Below are positions 19,853 to 28,564 of a stretch of 64,000 nucleotides of DNA, one piece after another; the stretch's first letter is position 1; each line of letters begins with the position of its first letter. The position numbers and the translations under genes were made by a program. The notes under the pieces were generated by a model. It saw only the letters and a list, made by a program, of their open reading frames with translations. It did no database searches and had not been told where the DNA came from. The DNA lies in assembly GCA_002281775.1 (NCBI GenBank), contig NCGY01000001.1, positions 1 to 64,000 on the forward strand, in the 5' to 3' direction. The stretch comes from Hydrogenophilales bacterium 16-64-46. GTDB taxonomy: Bacteria; Pseudomonadota; Gammaproteobacteria; Burkholderiales; Thiobacillaceae.

Positions 19853-20300
19853 ATGATCCTTGACCATCTGGAACAGGCCACGCGCTATCGTGCACTGCAC
19901 CCGCTGTTTGCGCGGGCGTTCGACTGGTGCCGCGACCGATCTGTCGGCCCTGCCGCCGGGCCGGCATGATATCGACGGCGACCGGCTCTTCGCCCTCGTC
20001 GAGGCCTGCGCCGGGCGCACCCGTAAAGAAGCGAAGCTTGAGTGCCACCGCCGCTACATCGACATCCAGCTGGTGCTCGAAGGCGTCGACGAAATGGGCT
20101 GGCGGCCGCTGGCGGACTGCATCCATCCGCGCACCGACTACGACGTCGCGCGCGATATCCGCTTTTTCGATGACGCGCCCGCCAGCTGGATCGCCACGCC
20201 TGCCGGTGCGTTCTGCCTGTTCTTTCCCGACGACGCGCACGCGCCGCTGGTGAGCGACGGCTTTATCCGCAAGGTGGTGGTGAAGATCGCGGTTCAGTAG
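19853..20300 (+). pseudogene. YhcH/YjgK/YiaL family gene, frameshifted
   Basis: Translation from the ATG at 19853 gives ILDHLEQATRYRALHPLFAR, the expected N-terminus, up to FDW at about 19927. The remainder (TDLSALPPGRHDIDGDRLFA onwards) lies in another frame from about 19935 to the TAG at 20298-20300. Comparison with my recollection of the family consensus suggests a net loss of two bases between 19928 and 19934. The family has a cupin-like fold and is linked to sugar or sialic-acid metabolism. Either it is a recent pseudogene or a sequence error. The start overlaps the GGDEF gene stop. Confidence 0.72.
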
Positions 20301-20512
20301 TGCGGGGGAATCTCGTCGCGCAGGTTGCGTTCCTCCGCCGGCAGGGCGTCGCGCAACTGACGGTGCAGCACGCGCAGCTGCTCCTGCAACAGGTCGAGCT
20401 GTTCCTGCTGGCGGAAAACCGTCTGGTTGAGCGTCTCGATCAGGTCTTCGGCGAAGGCCAGCTTGGCTTCGACTTCGGTGAGACGGCGCTCGGCGGCAGC
20501 AGGATCGATCAT
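20294..20512 (-). CDS. slyX: SlyX family protein
   Basis: This 72-residue protein is almost entirely coiled coil: RLTEVEAKLAFAEDLIETLN followed by QTVFRQQEQLDLLQEQLRVL, ending in IPPHY, which is the conserved SlyX tail. Its function is unknown. It begins just inside the 3' end of the upstream TlpA-like gene on the same strand. The 3' end overlaps the end of the frameshifted yhcH gene by seven bases on the opposite strand. Confidence 0.88.
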   Translation of the reverse strand: MIDPAAAERRLTEVEAKLAFAEDLIETLNQTVFRQQEQLDLLQEQLRVLHRQLRDALPAEERNLRDEIPPHY

Positions 20513-21039
20513 GGCGCGGGTGCTTTCAGCAGGGGCGTGACGAGTTTTTCCAGCCGGGGGTAATGCACCTGTCCGGCGATCTTGTGGCGGATGCGGCCGT
20601 CGGCGTCGACGATGAACGAGGTGGGCACACTCGTCACGTTGCCGAACGCGGCAGCGACGCTGGCATTGGTCGGCGCGGCCATGAAGGTGTAACCCTTGTC
20701 GCGCATCCACGCGGCGATTTTTTCCGGCGTGTCGTCGACGCTGATCGACACCACCTCGAAACCCCGGTCGCGCGTGTCCTGCCAGAAATCGTCGATCACC
20801 GGCTTTTCCTTGCGGCAGTAGGGGCACCAGGTCGCCCAGAAATTCACCAGGACCACGCGGCCCTTGAGCGATTCGCTCGTGACCGTGCGGCCGTCCGGCA
20901 GGGTCACTTCCCACGGCGGGGTGGCGACATTCTCGTCGCTCACCTCCGCCGGCGGGCGGAACCACAGCCAGGCAATCAAACCCAGTAGAATCAGGGTCAG
21001 CGGACTCGGCGTCCATTTTTTTATCAGGGCTTTATCCAT
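20509..21039 (-). CDS. TlpA/ResA-like thioredoxin
   Basis: This 176-residue protein has an N-terminal anchor helix (LTLILLGLIAWLWF) and a periplasmic thioredoxin domain with WATWCPYCRKEKP; the CPYC site is near residue 73. A cis-Pro motif appears in SVPTSFIV. It probably keeps exported cysteines reduced or takes part in cytochrome c maturation. Its ATG overlaps the ATG of the divergent HemJ-like gene inside CATG at 21037-21040. No clear Shine-Dalgarno precedes it. Confidence 0.87.
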   Translation of the reverse strand: MDKALIKKWTPSPLTLILLGLIAWLWFRPPAEVSDENVATPPWEVTLPDGRTVTSESLKGRVVLVNFWATWCPYCRKEKPVIDDFWQDTRDRGFEVVSISVDDTPEKIAAWMRDKGYTFMAAPTNASVAAAFGNVTSVPTSFIVDADGRIRHKIAGQVHYPRLEKLVTPLLKAPAP

Positions 21040-21451
21040 GCTGTGGCTGAAATCGTTTCATATCGTGATGGTGGTGAGCTGGTTCGCCGGGCTGTTCTAC
21101 CTGCCGCGCATCTTCGTCAATCTGGCGATGGAGAAGAACGACGCCGCCTACGACCGCCTGCTCATCATGGCCGGCAAATTGTATCGGTTCGTCACCCCCA
21201 TCATGTGGCTGACGCTGATTTCCGGCATCTGGATCTGGCTGGCCTATTTCCCGCTGTCGATGAACTGGATGTGGGCGAAGCTTGCGCTCGTCGCCGGGTT
21301 GGTGGGGTATCACCATGTCTGCAAGCGCCGCCTGCGTGACTTCGAAACGAGACAGAACAGCAAATCCCACGTCTGGTTCCGCTGGTTCAACGAAATTCCG
21401 GTGATCGTGCTGCTGGTCGTGGTGCTGCTGGTGGTGCTCAAGCCCTTCTGA
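21038..21451 (+). CDS. HemJ/CopD-like membrane protein (putative protoporphyrinogen IX oxidase)
   Basis: This 137-residue protein has four membrane helices. The N-terminal LWLKSFHIVMVVSWFAGLFY is diagnostic of HemJ-type (UPF0093) proteins, with the conserved His at residue 8. HemJ oxidises protoporphyrinogen IX in many proteobacteria that lack HemG or HemY. Identity as HemJ rather than another CopD-like protein is likely, not certain. AGGG lies eight bases before the ATG at 21038. The start overlaps that of the divergent thioredoxin gene. Confidence 0.78.
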   Translation: MLWLKSFHIVMVVSWFAGLFYLPRIFVNLAMEKNDAAYDRLLIMAGKLYRFVTPIMWLTLISGIWIWLAYFPLSMNWMWAKLALVAGLVGYHHVCKRRLRDFETRQNSKSHVWFRWFNEIPVIVLLVVVLLVVLKPF

Positions 21452-21470
21452 TTCCTTTCGAAAGCCCTGT

Positions 21471-22703
21471 TTGAAACCCGAACCCCGTCGCACTCGCACG
21501 CCGCATCCCGTCCGTCCCGAACGCGAGGTGCTGCCGCCCGCCAGTCATTTCGCCACCTGCCCGCGCGGCCTGGAAGAACTGCTGGTTGCCGAACTCGCCG
21601 CCGCCGGCACCACCGTCGTGCGGCAACTGCCCGCCGGCGTACTGTTCATGGCGGACGCCGCTGCCGAGATGCGCGCCAACCTCACCTCGCGCATCGCCAC
21701 CCGCATCCTGCGCAAGGTGGGCTACACCCGCTACCGCAAGGAAGAGCACATCTACCGCGCCGCGCTCGACCTGCCGTGGCCCGAGTGGTTCGACGTGCAG
21801 AAGACCATCGCGGTGAAGGTCGGCGCGCAGAACGCGCCGCTGAAAAGCCTCAACTTCATCACGCTGAAGATCAAGGACGCGATCTGCGACCGCTTCCGCG
21901 AGGAAACGCGCGAACGGCCCAGCGTCGACACCGAGTCGCCCGACGTGCCGGTGTACGCCTTCTTCACCCCAGACGCGGTCACCTTCTACCTCGACACCAG
22001 CGGCGAGCCGCTGTTCAAGCGCGGATTCAAGCGCGAAGCCAGCGCCGCCTCGCTCAAGGAAAACCTCGCCGCCGGCCTCGTGCTGCTGTCCGGCTGGGAA
22101 CCCGGCACGCCGCTCTTCGACCCCATGTGCGGCGCCGGCACCCTACTGCTCGAAGCCGCCGACATCGCGCTCAATCGCGCCCCTGGTCGCGCCCGGCACT
22201 TCGCCTTCGAGCACTACCGTGACTTCGACGCCGCGCTGTGGCAGCGCATCCGGGCCGAGCAAAAGGCCAAGGAAAAGCCGCTCACATCGCTGCCGCTCTT
22301 CGGTGCCGACCAGGACCGCTGGGTACTCGACAAGGCGAAGAACAACCTCGCCGCCGCCGGCTACGCCGACGCCATCGAGCTGCGCGTCTCCGACGCACTC
22401 GACCTTGCGCCGCCCACGCCCGTCGGCACGATCATCACCAACCCCCCCTACGGCGAACGCATCGGCGACGCCGAGGACCTCGCCGACTGGTATCCGCGGC
22501 TGGGCGACTGGCTGAAGAAGCATTTCGCCGGCTGGGAGGCGTGGATCATCTCCGGCGATCCGCTGCTGCCGAAACTGATCGGCCTCAAGGCGAGTCGCCG
22601 CATTCCGCTGTTCAACGGCCAGATCGAGACACGGTTCCTGCAGTACAAGCTGATTGCGGGGTCGATGAAGGCGAAGAAGCCGGCTACCGGAAACCTGCAG
22701 TAA
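21471..22703 (+). CDS. THUMP-domain rRNA methyltransferase, RlmL N-terminal-like
   Basis: This 410-residue protein has a ferredoxin-like/THUMP N-terminus (FATCPRGLEELLVAEL) and a Rossmann methyltransferase domain with DPMCGAGTLLLEAADIALNR and the amino-methylating motif NPPYGERIG near residue 323. It corresponds to the N-terminal half of E. coli RlmL, which makes m2G2445 in 23S rRNA. The RlmK half is absent, as in many betaproteobacteria. The assigned start is TTG at 21471. Confidence 0.87.
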   Translation: MKPEPRRTRTPHPVRPEREVLPPASHFATCPRGLEELLVAELAAAGTTVVRQLPAGVLFMADAAAEMRANLTSRIATRILRKVGYTRYRKEEHIYRAALDLPWPEWFDVQKTIAVKVGAQNAPLKSLNFITLKIKDAICDRFREETRERPSVDTESPDVPVYAFFTPDAVTFYLDTSGEPLFKRGFKREASAASLKENLAAGLVLLSGWEPGTPLFDPMCGAGTLLLEAADIALNRAPGRARHFAFEHYRDFDAALWQRIRAEQKAKEKPLTSLPLFGADQDRWVLDKAKNNLAAAGYADAIELRVSDALDLAPPTPVGTIITNPPYGERIGDAEDLADWYPRLGDWLKKHFAGWEAWIISGDPLLPKLIGLKASRRIPLFNGQIETRFLQYKLIAGSMKAKKPATGNLQ

Positions 22704-22743
22704 CGGGCGCGCTGAGGGCTTGCCCTCGCGCCTGTTTCGCGTA

Positions 22744-22761
22744 AACTAACCACTGTTAGTT
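22744..22761. promoter_or_regulatory. probable antitoxin operator
   Basis: AACTAAC and GTTAGTT form a perfect 7-base inverted repeat around CACT. It lies 15 bases before the ATG of the Phd/YefM antitoxin gene. Antitoxins of this family usually repress their own operon by binding such palindromes; binding here is inferred. Confidence 0.5.
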
Positions 22762-22776
22762 CAATACGGGCTTGTC

Positions 22777-23025
22777 ATGTTGACAGTGAACATCCACGAT
22801 GCCAAAACCCAGCTGTCCAGGCTGGTCGAACAGGCTGCCCAGGGCGAATCCTTCATCATCGCCAAGGCCGGCAAGCCCATGGTCAAGGTCATCCCGCTGG
22901 GTCCCGGCGAAGCGGGAACGGCAAGCCGCCTGGGTTTCATGGCGGGCGAGTTTTCCGTGCCGGACGACTTCGACCAGATGGGCGGCAGCGAGATCGAAGG
23001 TCTGTTCGCGGGTGGTAAGGCTTGA
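22777..23025 (+). CDS. Phd/YefM family antitoxin
   Basis: This 82-residue protein begins VNIHDAKTQLSRLVEQAAQG, the DNA-binding fold of Phd/YefM antitoxins, and continues IAKAGKPMVKVIPL. The C-terminal half (FSVPDDFDQMGGSEIEGLF) is the toxin-wrapping tail. It partners the PIN-domain toxin that starts on its stop codon. A palindrome 15 bases upstream is a likely autorepression site. Confidence 0.9.
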   Translation: MLTVNIHDAKTQLSRLVEQAAQGESFIIAKAGKPMVKVIPLGPGEAGTASRLGFMAGEFSVPDDFDQMGGSEIEGLFAGGKA

Positions 23026-23408
23026 ATCTGCTGCTGGACACCCACCTGCTCCTGTGGGCCGCGAGCGAGCCGAAGCGGCTGTCGGCCAGGGCGCGCGCAC
23101 TGCTGCTCGATCCCGTCAATCACCTCGTTTTCAGTGCCGCCAGCCTGTGGGAGATCAGCATCAAGAACGGCCTCGACCGCGCGGATTTTCATGTCGATCC
23201 ACGCCGCTTGTGGCGCATGCTGCTGGTGAGCGGCTATCGCGAACTGCCCGTCACCAGCGAGCATACGGTCGCAGTGAACGAACTGCCAAGCCTGCACAGG
23301 GACCCATTCGACCGGATCCTCGTCGCGCAGGCGCGGGTCGAAGGATTGACCCTGCTGACGGTGGACAAGGTTGTGGCGAAATACGGCGATGGCGTGAGGA
23401 AGGTATGA
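23022..23408 (+). CDS. PIN-domain toxin (VapC-like ribonuclease)
   Basis: This 128-residue PIN domain has the acidic residues in LLLDTHLLLW, LWEISIK and DPFDRILVAQA, the metal-binding set of VapC-type RNases. The start is TTG at 23022, overlapping the antitoxin stop by four bases. Together they form a type II toxin-antitoxin pair. No defect is visible. Confidence 0.9.
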   Translation: MNLLLDTHLLLWAASEPKRLSARARALLLDPVNHLVFSAASLWEISIKNGLDRADFHVDPRRLWRMLLVSGYRELPVTSEHTVAVNELPSLHRDPFDRILVAQARVEGLTLLTVDKVVAKYGDGVRKV

Positions 23409-23485
23409 GCGGAAACAATACCCGACCTGGTTTCTACCCATCTATTCCTGAAAGACAGACAACCCAAGCACAACGAGGCCGCCCA

Positions 23486-23755
23486 ATGATTACCGCATCG
23501 CTCCGCCTGACCGGCACCCTCGACGACGGCGCCGAGGTCTACCGCAGCTATTACCTGGTCGCCGATTTCGGTTCGCACGGCAGCGGCAAGGCGTCGATCA
23601 TTCCGATGTCGATCGGCGCGCCGATGCCCGACGACGATCATCTCGAGGTGAAGTACGGCGGCGAGGAACAGGCGCTGAAGGTGGCCGCCGAGGTGATCAA
23701 GGCGCTGCCGGGCAACCAGGGGCTCGAGGTGAAGGCGGTGATCAATCCGGAGTAG
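23486..23755 (+). CDS. hypothetical protein downstream of the toxin-antitoxin pair
   Basis: This 89-residue protein of unknown family starts MITASLRLTGTLDDG. It appears rich in beta strands in the first half and has one helix (EEQALKVAAEVIKAL). No signal peptide is seen. GAGG lies seven bases before the ATG at 23486. An upstream in-frame ATG at 23405 overlaps the toxin stop but has no good ribosome site. It may be co-transcribed with the toxin pair. Confidence 0.6.
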   Translation: MITASLRLTGTLDDGAEVYRSYYLVADFGSHGSGKASIIPMSIGAPMPDDDHLEVKYGGEEQALKVAAEVIKALPGNQGLEVKAVINPE

Positions 23756-23782
23756 GCAGCCGGCGCACCAGTGCCACCCATC

Positions 23783-25303
23783 TTAGCCCGCGCTCGCCAC
23801 CTGCCGGGCGACGCCGTCCTGGTCCACGCTTTCGATGCGCACCGGGTAGCCCCACAGGCGGGCGACGTGACGCAGCATTTCCGCGGTCGAGTCGCCCAGC
23901 GGCCGGCGGTCGTGCATGGTGTGGCGCAAGGTCAGCGTGCGGTCGCCGAAGACGTCGACCTCGGCGACCTGGATGTTGGGCTCGCGGTTGCCGAGGTTGT
24001 ACTGGTCGGCGAGCCGCTGGCGCACGGTGCGGTAGCCGGCGTCGTCGTGGATCGCGGCGACTTCCAGCTTGTCCTCGCGGTCGTCGTCGACCAGGGCGAA
24101 GAGCTTGAGATCGCGGATCAGTTTCGGCGACAGGTATTGGGCGATGAAGCTCTCGTCCTTGAAGTTGCGCATGGCGAAATCGAGCGAGCTGCGCCAGTCG
24201 CTGCCGGCCAGTTCGGGAAACCAGCGGCGGTCCTCGTCGCTGGGATGCTCGCAGATGCGGCGCAGGTCCTGGAACATCGCGAAGCCCAGCGTGTAGGGGT
24301 TGATGCCGCTGTAGAAGCGGCTGTGGAAGGGCGGCTGGTAGACCACGTTGGTGTGGCTTTGCAGGAACTCCATCATGAAGCCGTCGGTGAGCTTGCCTTC
24401 CTCGTACAGGTGGTTCAGCAGGGTGTAATGCCAGAATGTGGCCCAGCCCTCGTTCATGACCTGGGTCTGCCGCTGCGGGTAGAAATACTGCGCGATCTTG
24501 CGTGCGATGCGGACGATCTCGCGCTGCCACGGCTCCAGCCTGGGGGCGTTCTTCTCGATGAAATACAGCAGGTTCTCCTGCGGCTCGGCGGGAAATCGGG
24601 TCGCCGCCTTTTCCTGCGCGTCCGTGTGCCGGCTGGGCAGGGTGCGCCACAGGTCGTTGACCTGCGACTGCAGGTAGGCCTCGCGCTCGGTCTGCCGCGC
24701 CTGTTCCTTGGCCATCGACAGCCGGGCCGGCCGCCGGTAGCGGTCGACGCCGTAGTTCATCAGCGCATGGCAGGAATCGAGCAGTTCCTCGACCGCCGCC
24801 TCGCCGTGGCGCTGCTCGCAGTCGGCGACGAAATTGCGCGCGAACACCAGGTAGTCGAGGATGCCCTCGGCGTCGGTCCAGGTGCGGAACAGGTAGTTGC
24901 CCTTGAAGAACGAGTTGTGGCCGTAGGCGGCATGGGCAATCACCAGCGCCTGCATGGTCATGGTGTTTTCTTCCATGAGGTAGGCGATGCAGGGGCTGGA
25001 GTTGATGACGATTTCGTAGGCCAGCCCCATGCGGCCGCGCTGGTAGTTCTTCTGCGTCGACAGGAACTGCTTGCCGTAGGACCAGTGGTGGTAGCCCACC
25101 GGCATGCCGGCGGAGGAATAGGCGTCGATCATCTGTTCCGAGGAGATGATCTCGATCTGGCTGGGATAGGTGTCGAGGCCATAGTGGGCGGCGACCCGGG
25201 CGATCTCGCGGTCGTAGCGGTCGATCAGCTCGAAGGTCCACTCCGAGCCGTCGGACAGCGGCTGGCGAGGAGTGGAAACGCGTGATTCGGTTTCGACTGG
25301 CAT
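23783..25303 (-). CDS. spoVR: SpoVR family protein (YcgB)
   Basis: This 506-residue protein has the conserved SpoVR features: ELIDRYDREIARVAAHYGLD near the N-terminus, MPVGYHHWSYGK, INSSPCIAYLMEEN and MNEGWATFWHY. Its function is poorly known; in Gram-negatives it belongs to the prkA-yeaH-spoVR stress cluster. It is the last gene of that run on the minus strand, one base after the yeaH stop. The 3' end lies 27 bases from the end of the small hypothetical gene. Confidence 0.93.
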   Translation of the reverse strand: MPVETESRVSTPRQPLSDGSEWTFELIDRYDREIARVAAHYGLDTYPSQIEIISSEQMIDAYSSAGMPVGYHHWSYGKQFLSTQKNYQRGRMGLAYEIVINSSPCIAYLMEENTMTMQALVIAHAAYGHNSFFKGNYLFRTWTDAEGILDYLVFARNFVADCEQRHGEAAVEELLDSCHALMNYGVDRYRRPARLSMAKEQARQTEREAYLQSQVNDLWRTLPSRHTDAQEKAATRFPAEPQENLLYFIEKNAPRLEPWQREIVRIARKIAQYFYPQRQTQVMNEGWATFWHYTLLNHLYEEGKLTDGFMMEFLQSHTNVVYQPPFHSRFYSGINPYTLGFAMFQDLRRICEHPSDEDRRWFPELAGSDWRSSLDFAMRNFKDESFIAQYLSPKLIRDLKLFALVDDDREDKLEVAAIHDDAGYRTVRQRLADQYNLGNREPNIQVAEVDVFGDRTLTLRHTMHDRRPLGDSTAEMLRHVARLWGYPVRIESVDQDGVARQVASAG

Positions 25304-25304
25304 G

Positions 25305-26570
25305 TCAGGCTTCCTTCTTGCTGAAGAGGTCGCGGAATACCGGGTAGATGTCCTCGAGCGTGAGGATGCGCTGCATCGCGAAACGCTGGCTCGCCGCGCT
25401 GACCTTTTCGTACTCGTGCCACAGGCTCTGTGGCTCCGTGGCCTCGATTTCCACGTAGGCGAAATACTGCGTCAGCGGCAGGATGTCGTGCAGCAGCAGT
25501 TCGCGGCAGCGTGACGAGTCGTTCTCCCAGTTGTCACCGTCCGATGCCTGGGCGGCGTAGATGTTCCAGACGGCACCCGGGTAGCGCGAAACGATGATGT
25601 CGTGCATCAGTTCGAGCGCGGACGACGCCACCGTGCCGCCGGACTCGCGCGAGGCGAAGAACTCCTCTTCGTCGACTTCCTTCGCCACGGTATGGTGGCG
25701 GATGAACACCAGCTCGATGCGCTCGTAGCGCTTGGTGAGGAAGAGATACAGCAGCATGAAGAAGCGCTTGGCGATGTTCTTGCGGTCCTCGTCCATCGAA
25801 CCCGAGACGTCGAGCAGGCAGAACATCACCGCCTGGCTGCTGGGGGTGGGCTGGTCGACCCGGTGGGCGTAGCGCAGGTCCCAGGTGTCGATGAACGGCA
25901 CCGCGGCGATGCGCGCTTCCAGCGCCGCGATGTCCTCGCGCAGCGCGTCGGCCTCGGGGCTGGCGTCGAGGCCGCGGGCGGTCAGCTCGGCGAGCGCCTC
26001 GCGCGCCTCCCGCAGAGCGTCGCGCGGGCCGGCGGCCATCGCCAGGCGGCGGCCGATGGCCTGCTTCATCGAGCGCACCACGTGCAGGCTCGACGGGTTG
26101 CCCTGGCTGACGAATCCGGCCCGGGTCGACTTCACCTCGGGGGTGGTGGCGAGCTGCTTCTTCACCAGGTCCGGCAACGCCAGATCCTCGAAGAAATAGT
26201 CCATGAACTCTTCCTTCGACAGCTCGAACACGAAGGCATCCATGCCGTCGCCGTCCGGCGAGCCGCCACTGCTGCCGCCCCCGCCGCCGTCTTCCTGGGG
26301 ACGGTCGACCCGGTCGCCGCTGATGAATTCGCGGTTACCGGGGAGCACGATGTTACGGCGGCCGCCGGGGCCGTGGTGGAAGATGGGCTCGGTCAGGTCC
26401 TTGGCCGGGATGGAGATTTTCTCTCCGCGTGCGAGGTCCGACACCTTGCGCCCGGAAACCGCCTCGGCGGCGGCGCGGCGGATCTGCGCCTTGAAGCGGC
26501 GCAGGAAGCGCTGGCGGTTGACGGCGCTGCGGTTCTTGCCGGAGAGACGACGGTCGACGAGACGATTCAT
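25305..26570 (-). CDS. yeaH: YeaH/DUF444 family protein
   Basis: This 421-residue DUF444 protein has a central Ser/Gly-rich stretch and a C-terminal von Willebrand A-like domain with the MIDAS-type motif DVSGSMDE. Such proteins act with the PrkA/YeaG kinase and SpoVR, though the biochemical role is unclear. It is 13 bases downstream of prkA and one base upstream of spoVR. The three genes are almost certainly one transcript. Confidence 0.92.
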   Translation of the reverse strand: MNRLVDRRLSGKNRSAVNRQRFLRRFKAQIRRAAAEAVSGRKVSDLARGEKISIPAKDLTEPIFHHGPGGRRNIVLPGNREFISGDRVDRPQEDGGGGGSSGGSPDGDGMDAFVFELSKEEFMDYFFEDLALPDLVKKQLATTPEVKSTRAGFVSQGNPSSLHVVRSMKQAIGRRLAMAAGPRDALREAREALAELTARGLDASPEADALREDIAALEARIAAVPFIDTWDLRYAHRVDQPTPSSQAVMFCLLDVSGSMDEDRKNIAKRFFMLLYLFLTKRYERIELVFIRHHTVAKEVDEEEFFASRESGGTVASSALELMHDIIVSRYPGAVWNIYAAQASDGDNWENDSSRCRELLLHDILPLTQYFAYVEIEATEPQSLWHEYEKVSAASQRFAMQRILTLEDIYPVFRDLFSKKEA

Positions 26571-26583
26571 GGCTGCATCCCCG

Positions 26584-28503
26584 TCAAGAGGTCTTCCTCG
26601 CGCGCAGATACCATTCAGCCAGTAGCCGGACCTGCTTCTCGGTATAGCCCTTGGCGACCATGCGGGCGACGAAGTCGTGGTGTTTCTTCTGTTCGTCGGA
26701 GGACGCCTTGGCGTTGAAGGAAATGACCGGCAGCAGGTCCTCGGTGCTGGAGAACATGCGTTTCTCGATCACCACGCGCAGTTTTTCGTAGCTCGTCCAG
26801 GCCGGATTCCTGCCCTGGTTCTGGGCGCGCGCGCGCAGCACGAAGTTGACCACCTCGTGGCGGAAGTCCTTGGGGTTGGCGATGCCGGCGGGCTTCTCGA
26901 TCTTCTCCAGTTCGGCGTTCAACTGGCCACGGTCGAGGATCTCGCCGGTGTCCGGGTCGCGGAATTCCTGGTCCTGAATCCACATGTCGGCATAGGTCAC
27001 GTAGCGGTCGAAAATGTTCTGGCCATACTCGGAGTACGACTCCAGGTAGGCGGTCTGGAGTTCCTTCTCGATCAGTTCGGCGTAATGCGGCGACAGGTAT
27101 TCCTTGAGATAGGCGACGTAGCGCTGTTCCGTCTCGGGCGGCAGCTGTTCCTTCTCGATCTGCTGTTCGAGCACGTAGAGCAGGTGCACCGGGTTGGCCG
27201 CGACCTCGCTGTGGTCGAAGTTGAATACCCTGGAGAGGATCTTGAAGGCGAAGCGGGTCGAGACGCCGGTCATGCCCTCGTCGACGCCGGCGAAATCGCA
27301 GTATTCCTGGTAGCTCTTGGCCTTGGGGTCGGTGTCCTTGAGGTTCTCGCCGTCGTAGATGCGCATCTTCGAGTAGATGCTGGAGTTTTCCGGTTCCTTC
27401 AGCCGGGTCAGCACCGCGAACTGGGCAAGCATATCGAGCGTACCGGGGGCGCACGGCGCATCCGACAGCGAGCTGTGCTGCAGCAGCTTGCGGTAGATCT
27501 TCACCTCTTCCGACACCCTGAGGCAGTACGGCACCTTGACGATGTAGATGCGGTCGAGGAAGGCTTCGTTGTTCTTGTTGTTCCTGAACGTCGTCCACTC
27601 GGATTCGTTCGAGTGGGCGAGCACGACGCCGTCGAAGGGAATCGCGCCGAAGCCCTCGGTGCCCTTGTAGTTGCCTTCCTGGGTCGCGGTCAGGAGCGGG
27701 TGCAGCACCTTGATCGGTGCCTTGAACATTTCGACGAACTCCAGCAGGCCCTGGTTGGCGAGGCACAGCCCGCCCGAGTAGCTGTAGGCATCGGGGTCGT
27801 CCTGGGAGAATTTCTCCAGTTTGCGGATGTCGACCTTGCCGACCAGCGAGGAGATGTCCTGGTTGTTCTCGTCACCCGGCTCGGTCTTGGCAATGCCGAC
27901 CTGCCCCAGCACCGACGGCCAGCGCTTGACGACACGAAATTTGGTGATGTCGCCGTTGAACTCGTGCAGGCGCTTGACCGCCCACGGCGACAGCACCTTT
28001 CCCAGATAGCGGCGCGCGATGCCGTATTCCTGCTCCAGGATGTCGCCGTCCTCGTCGACCGAAAACAGCGACAACGGCGAATCGTTCACCGGCGAACCCT
28101 TGATCGCGTAGAACGGCGCTTTTTCCATCAGATGCTTGAGCTTTTCCGCCAGCGAGGACTTGCCGCCGCCGACCGGGCCCAGCAGGTAGAGGATCTGTTT
28201 TCTTTCCTCCAGGCCCTGGGCGGCGTGGCGGAAGTAGGAGACGATCTGTTCGATCGTGTCCTCCATGCCGTAGAAGTCCCTGAACGCCGGATAGACCTTG
28301 ATGACCTTGTTGGAAAAGAGCCGCGACAACCGCGGGTCCTGGCGGGTGTCGACCAGTTCCGCTTCGCCGATCGCGGCCAGCATGCGCTCAGCCGAGCTGG
28401 CGTAAGCCATCTTGTCCTGCTTGCAGATATCGAGGAACTCCTCAAGCGAGTATTCCTCTTCCTCGCGACGGTAGCGTTCGATGTATTGATTGAACAAACT
28501 CAT
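26584..28503 (-). CDS. prkA: PrkA/YeaG family serine protein kinase
   Basis: This is a 639-residue AAA+-type kinase. Walker A GPVGGGKSS is near residue 110, and the C-terminal PrkA domain carries a kinase-like segment. Length matches E. coli YeaG (644). It is implicated in adaptation to nutrient and nitrogen starvation. The ATG at 28503 is preceded by a strong GGAG site; the frame continues upstream but without family similarity. A sigma-54-type promoter lies about 50 bases upstream. Confidence 0.94.
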   Translation of the reverse strand: MSLFNQYIERYRREEEEYSLEEFLDICKQDKMAYASSAERMLAAIGEAELVDTRQDPRLSRLFSNKVIKVYPAFRDFYGMEDTIEQIVSYFRHAAQGLEERKQILYLLGPVGGGKSSLAEKLKHLMEKAPFYAIKGSPVNDSPLSLFSVDEDGDILEQEYGIARRYLGKVLSPWAVKRLHEFNGDITKFRVVKRWPSVLGQVGIAKTEPGDENNQDISSLVGKVDIRKLEKFSQDDPDAYSYSGGLCLANQGLLEFVEMFKAPIKVLHPLLTATQEGNYKGTEGFGAIPFDGVVLAHSNESEWTTFRNNKNNEAFLDRIYIVKVPYCLRVSEEVKIYRKLLQHSSLSDAPCAPGTLDMLAQFAVLTRLKEPENSSIYSKMRIYDGENLKDTDPKAKSYQEYCDFAGVDEGMTGVSTRFAFKILSRVFNFDHSEVAANPVHLLYVLEQQIEKEQLPPETEQRYVAYLKEYLSPHYAELIEKELQTAYLESYSEYGQNIFDRYVTYADMWIQDQEFRDPDTGEILDRGQLNAELEKIEKPAGIANPKDFRHEVVNFVLRARAQNQGRNPAWTSYEKLRVVIEKRMFSSTEDLLPVISFNAKASSDEQKKHHDFVARMVAKGYTEKQVRLLAEWYLRARKTS

Positions 28504-28549
28504 GGTGTCTCCTTTTCCTGATGGGCAACGGACCCCTGATACAACGCTC

Positions 28550-28564
28550 GCAATGACTGTGCCA
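28550..28564 (-). promoter_or_regulatory. sigma-54-type promoter ahead of prkA
   Basis: On the minus strand the sequence reads TGGCAC, five bases (AGTCA), then TTGC, matching the -24/-12 consensus. Predicted transcription would begin about 35 bases before the prkA ATG. In E. coli yeaGH is reported under nitrogen (NtrC/RpoN) control, which supports this. No clear enhancer-binding site was recognised in the rest of the 28504-28759 gap, which holds nothing else I can name. Confidence 0.7.

Noticed and set aside
26677..28521. Long plus-strand open frame of over 600 codons opposite prkA.
   Set aside because: It is an antisense shadow of prkA in GC-rich DNA and its translation has no recognisable motifs.
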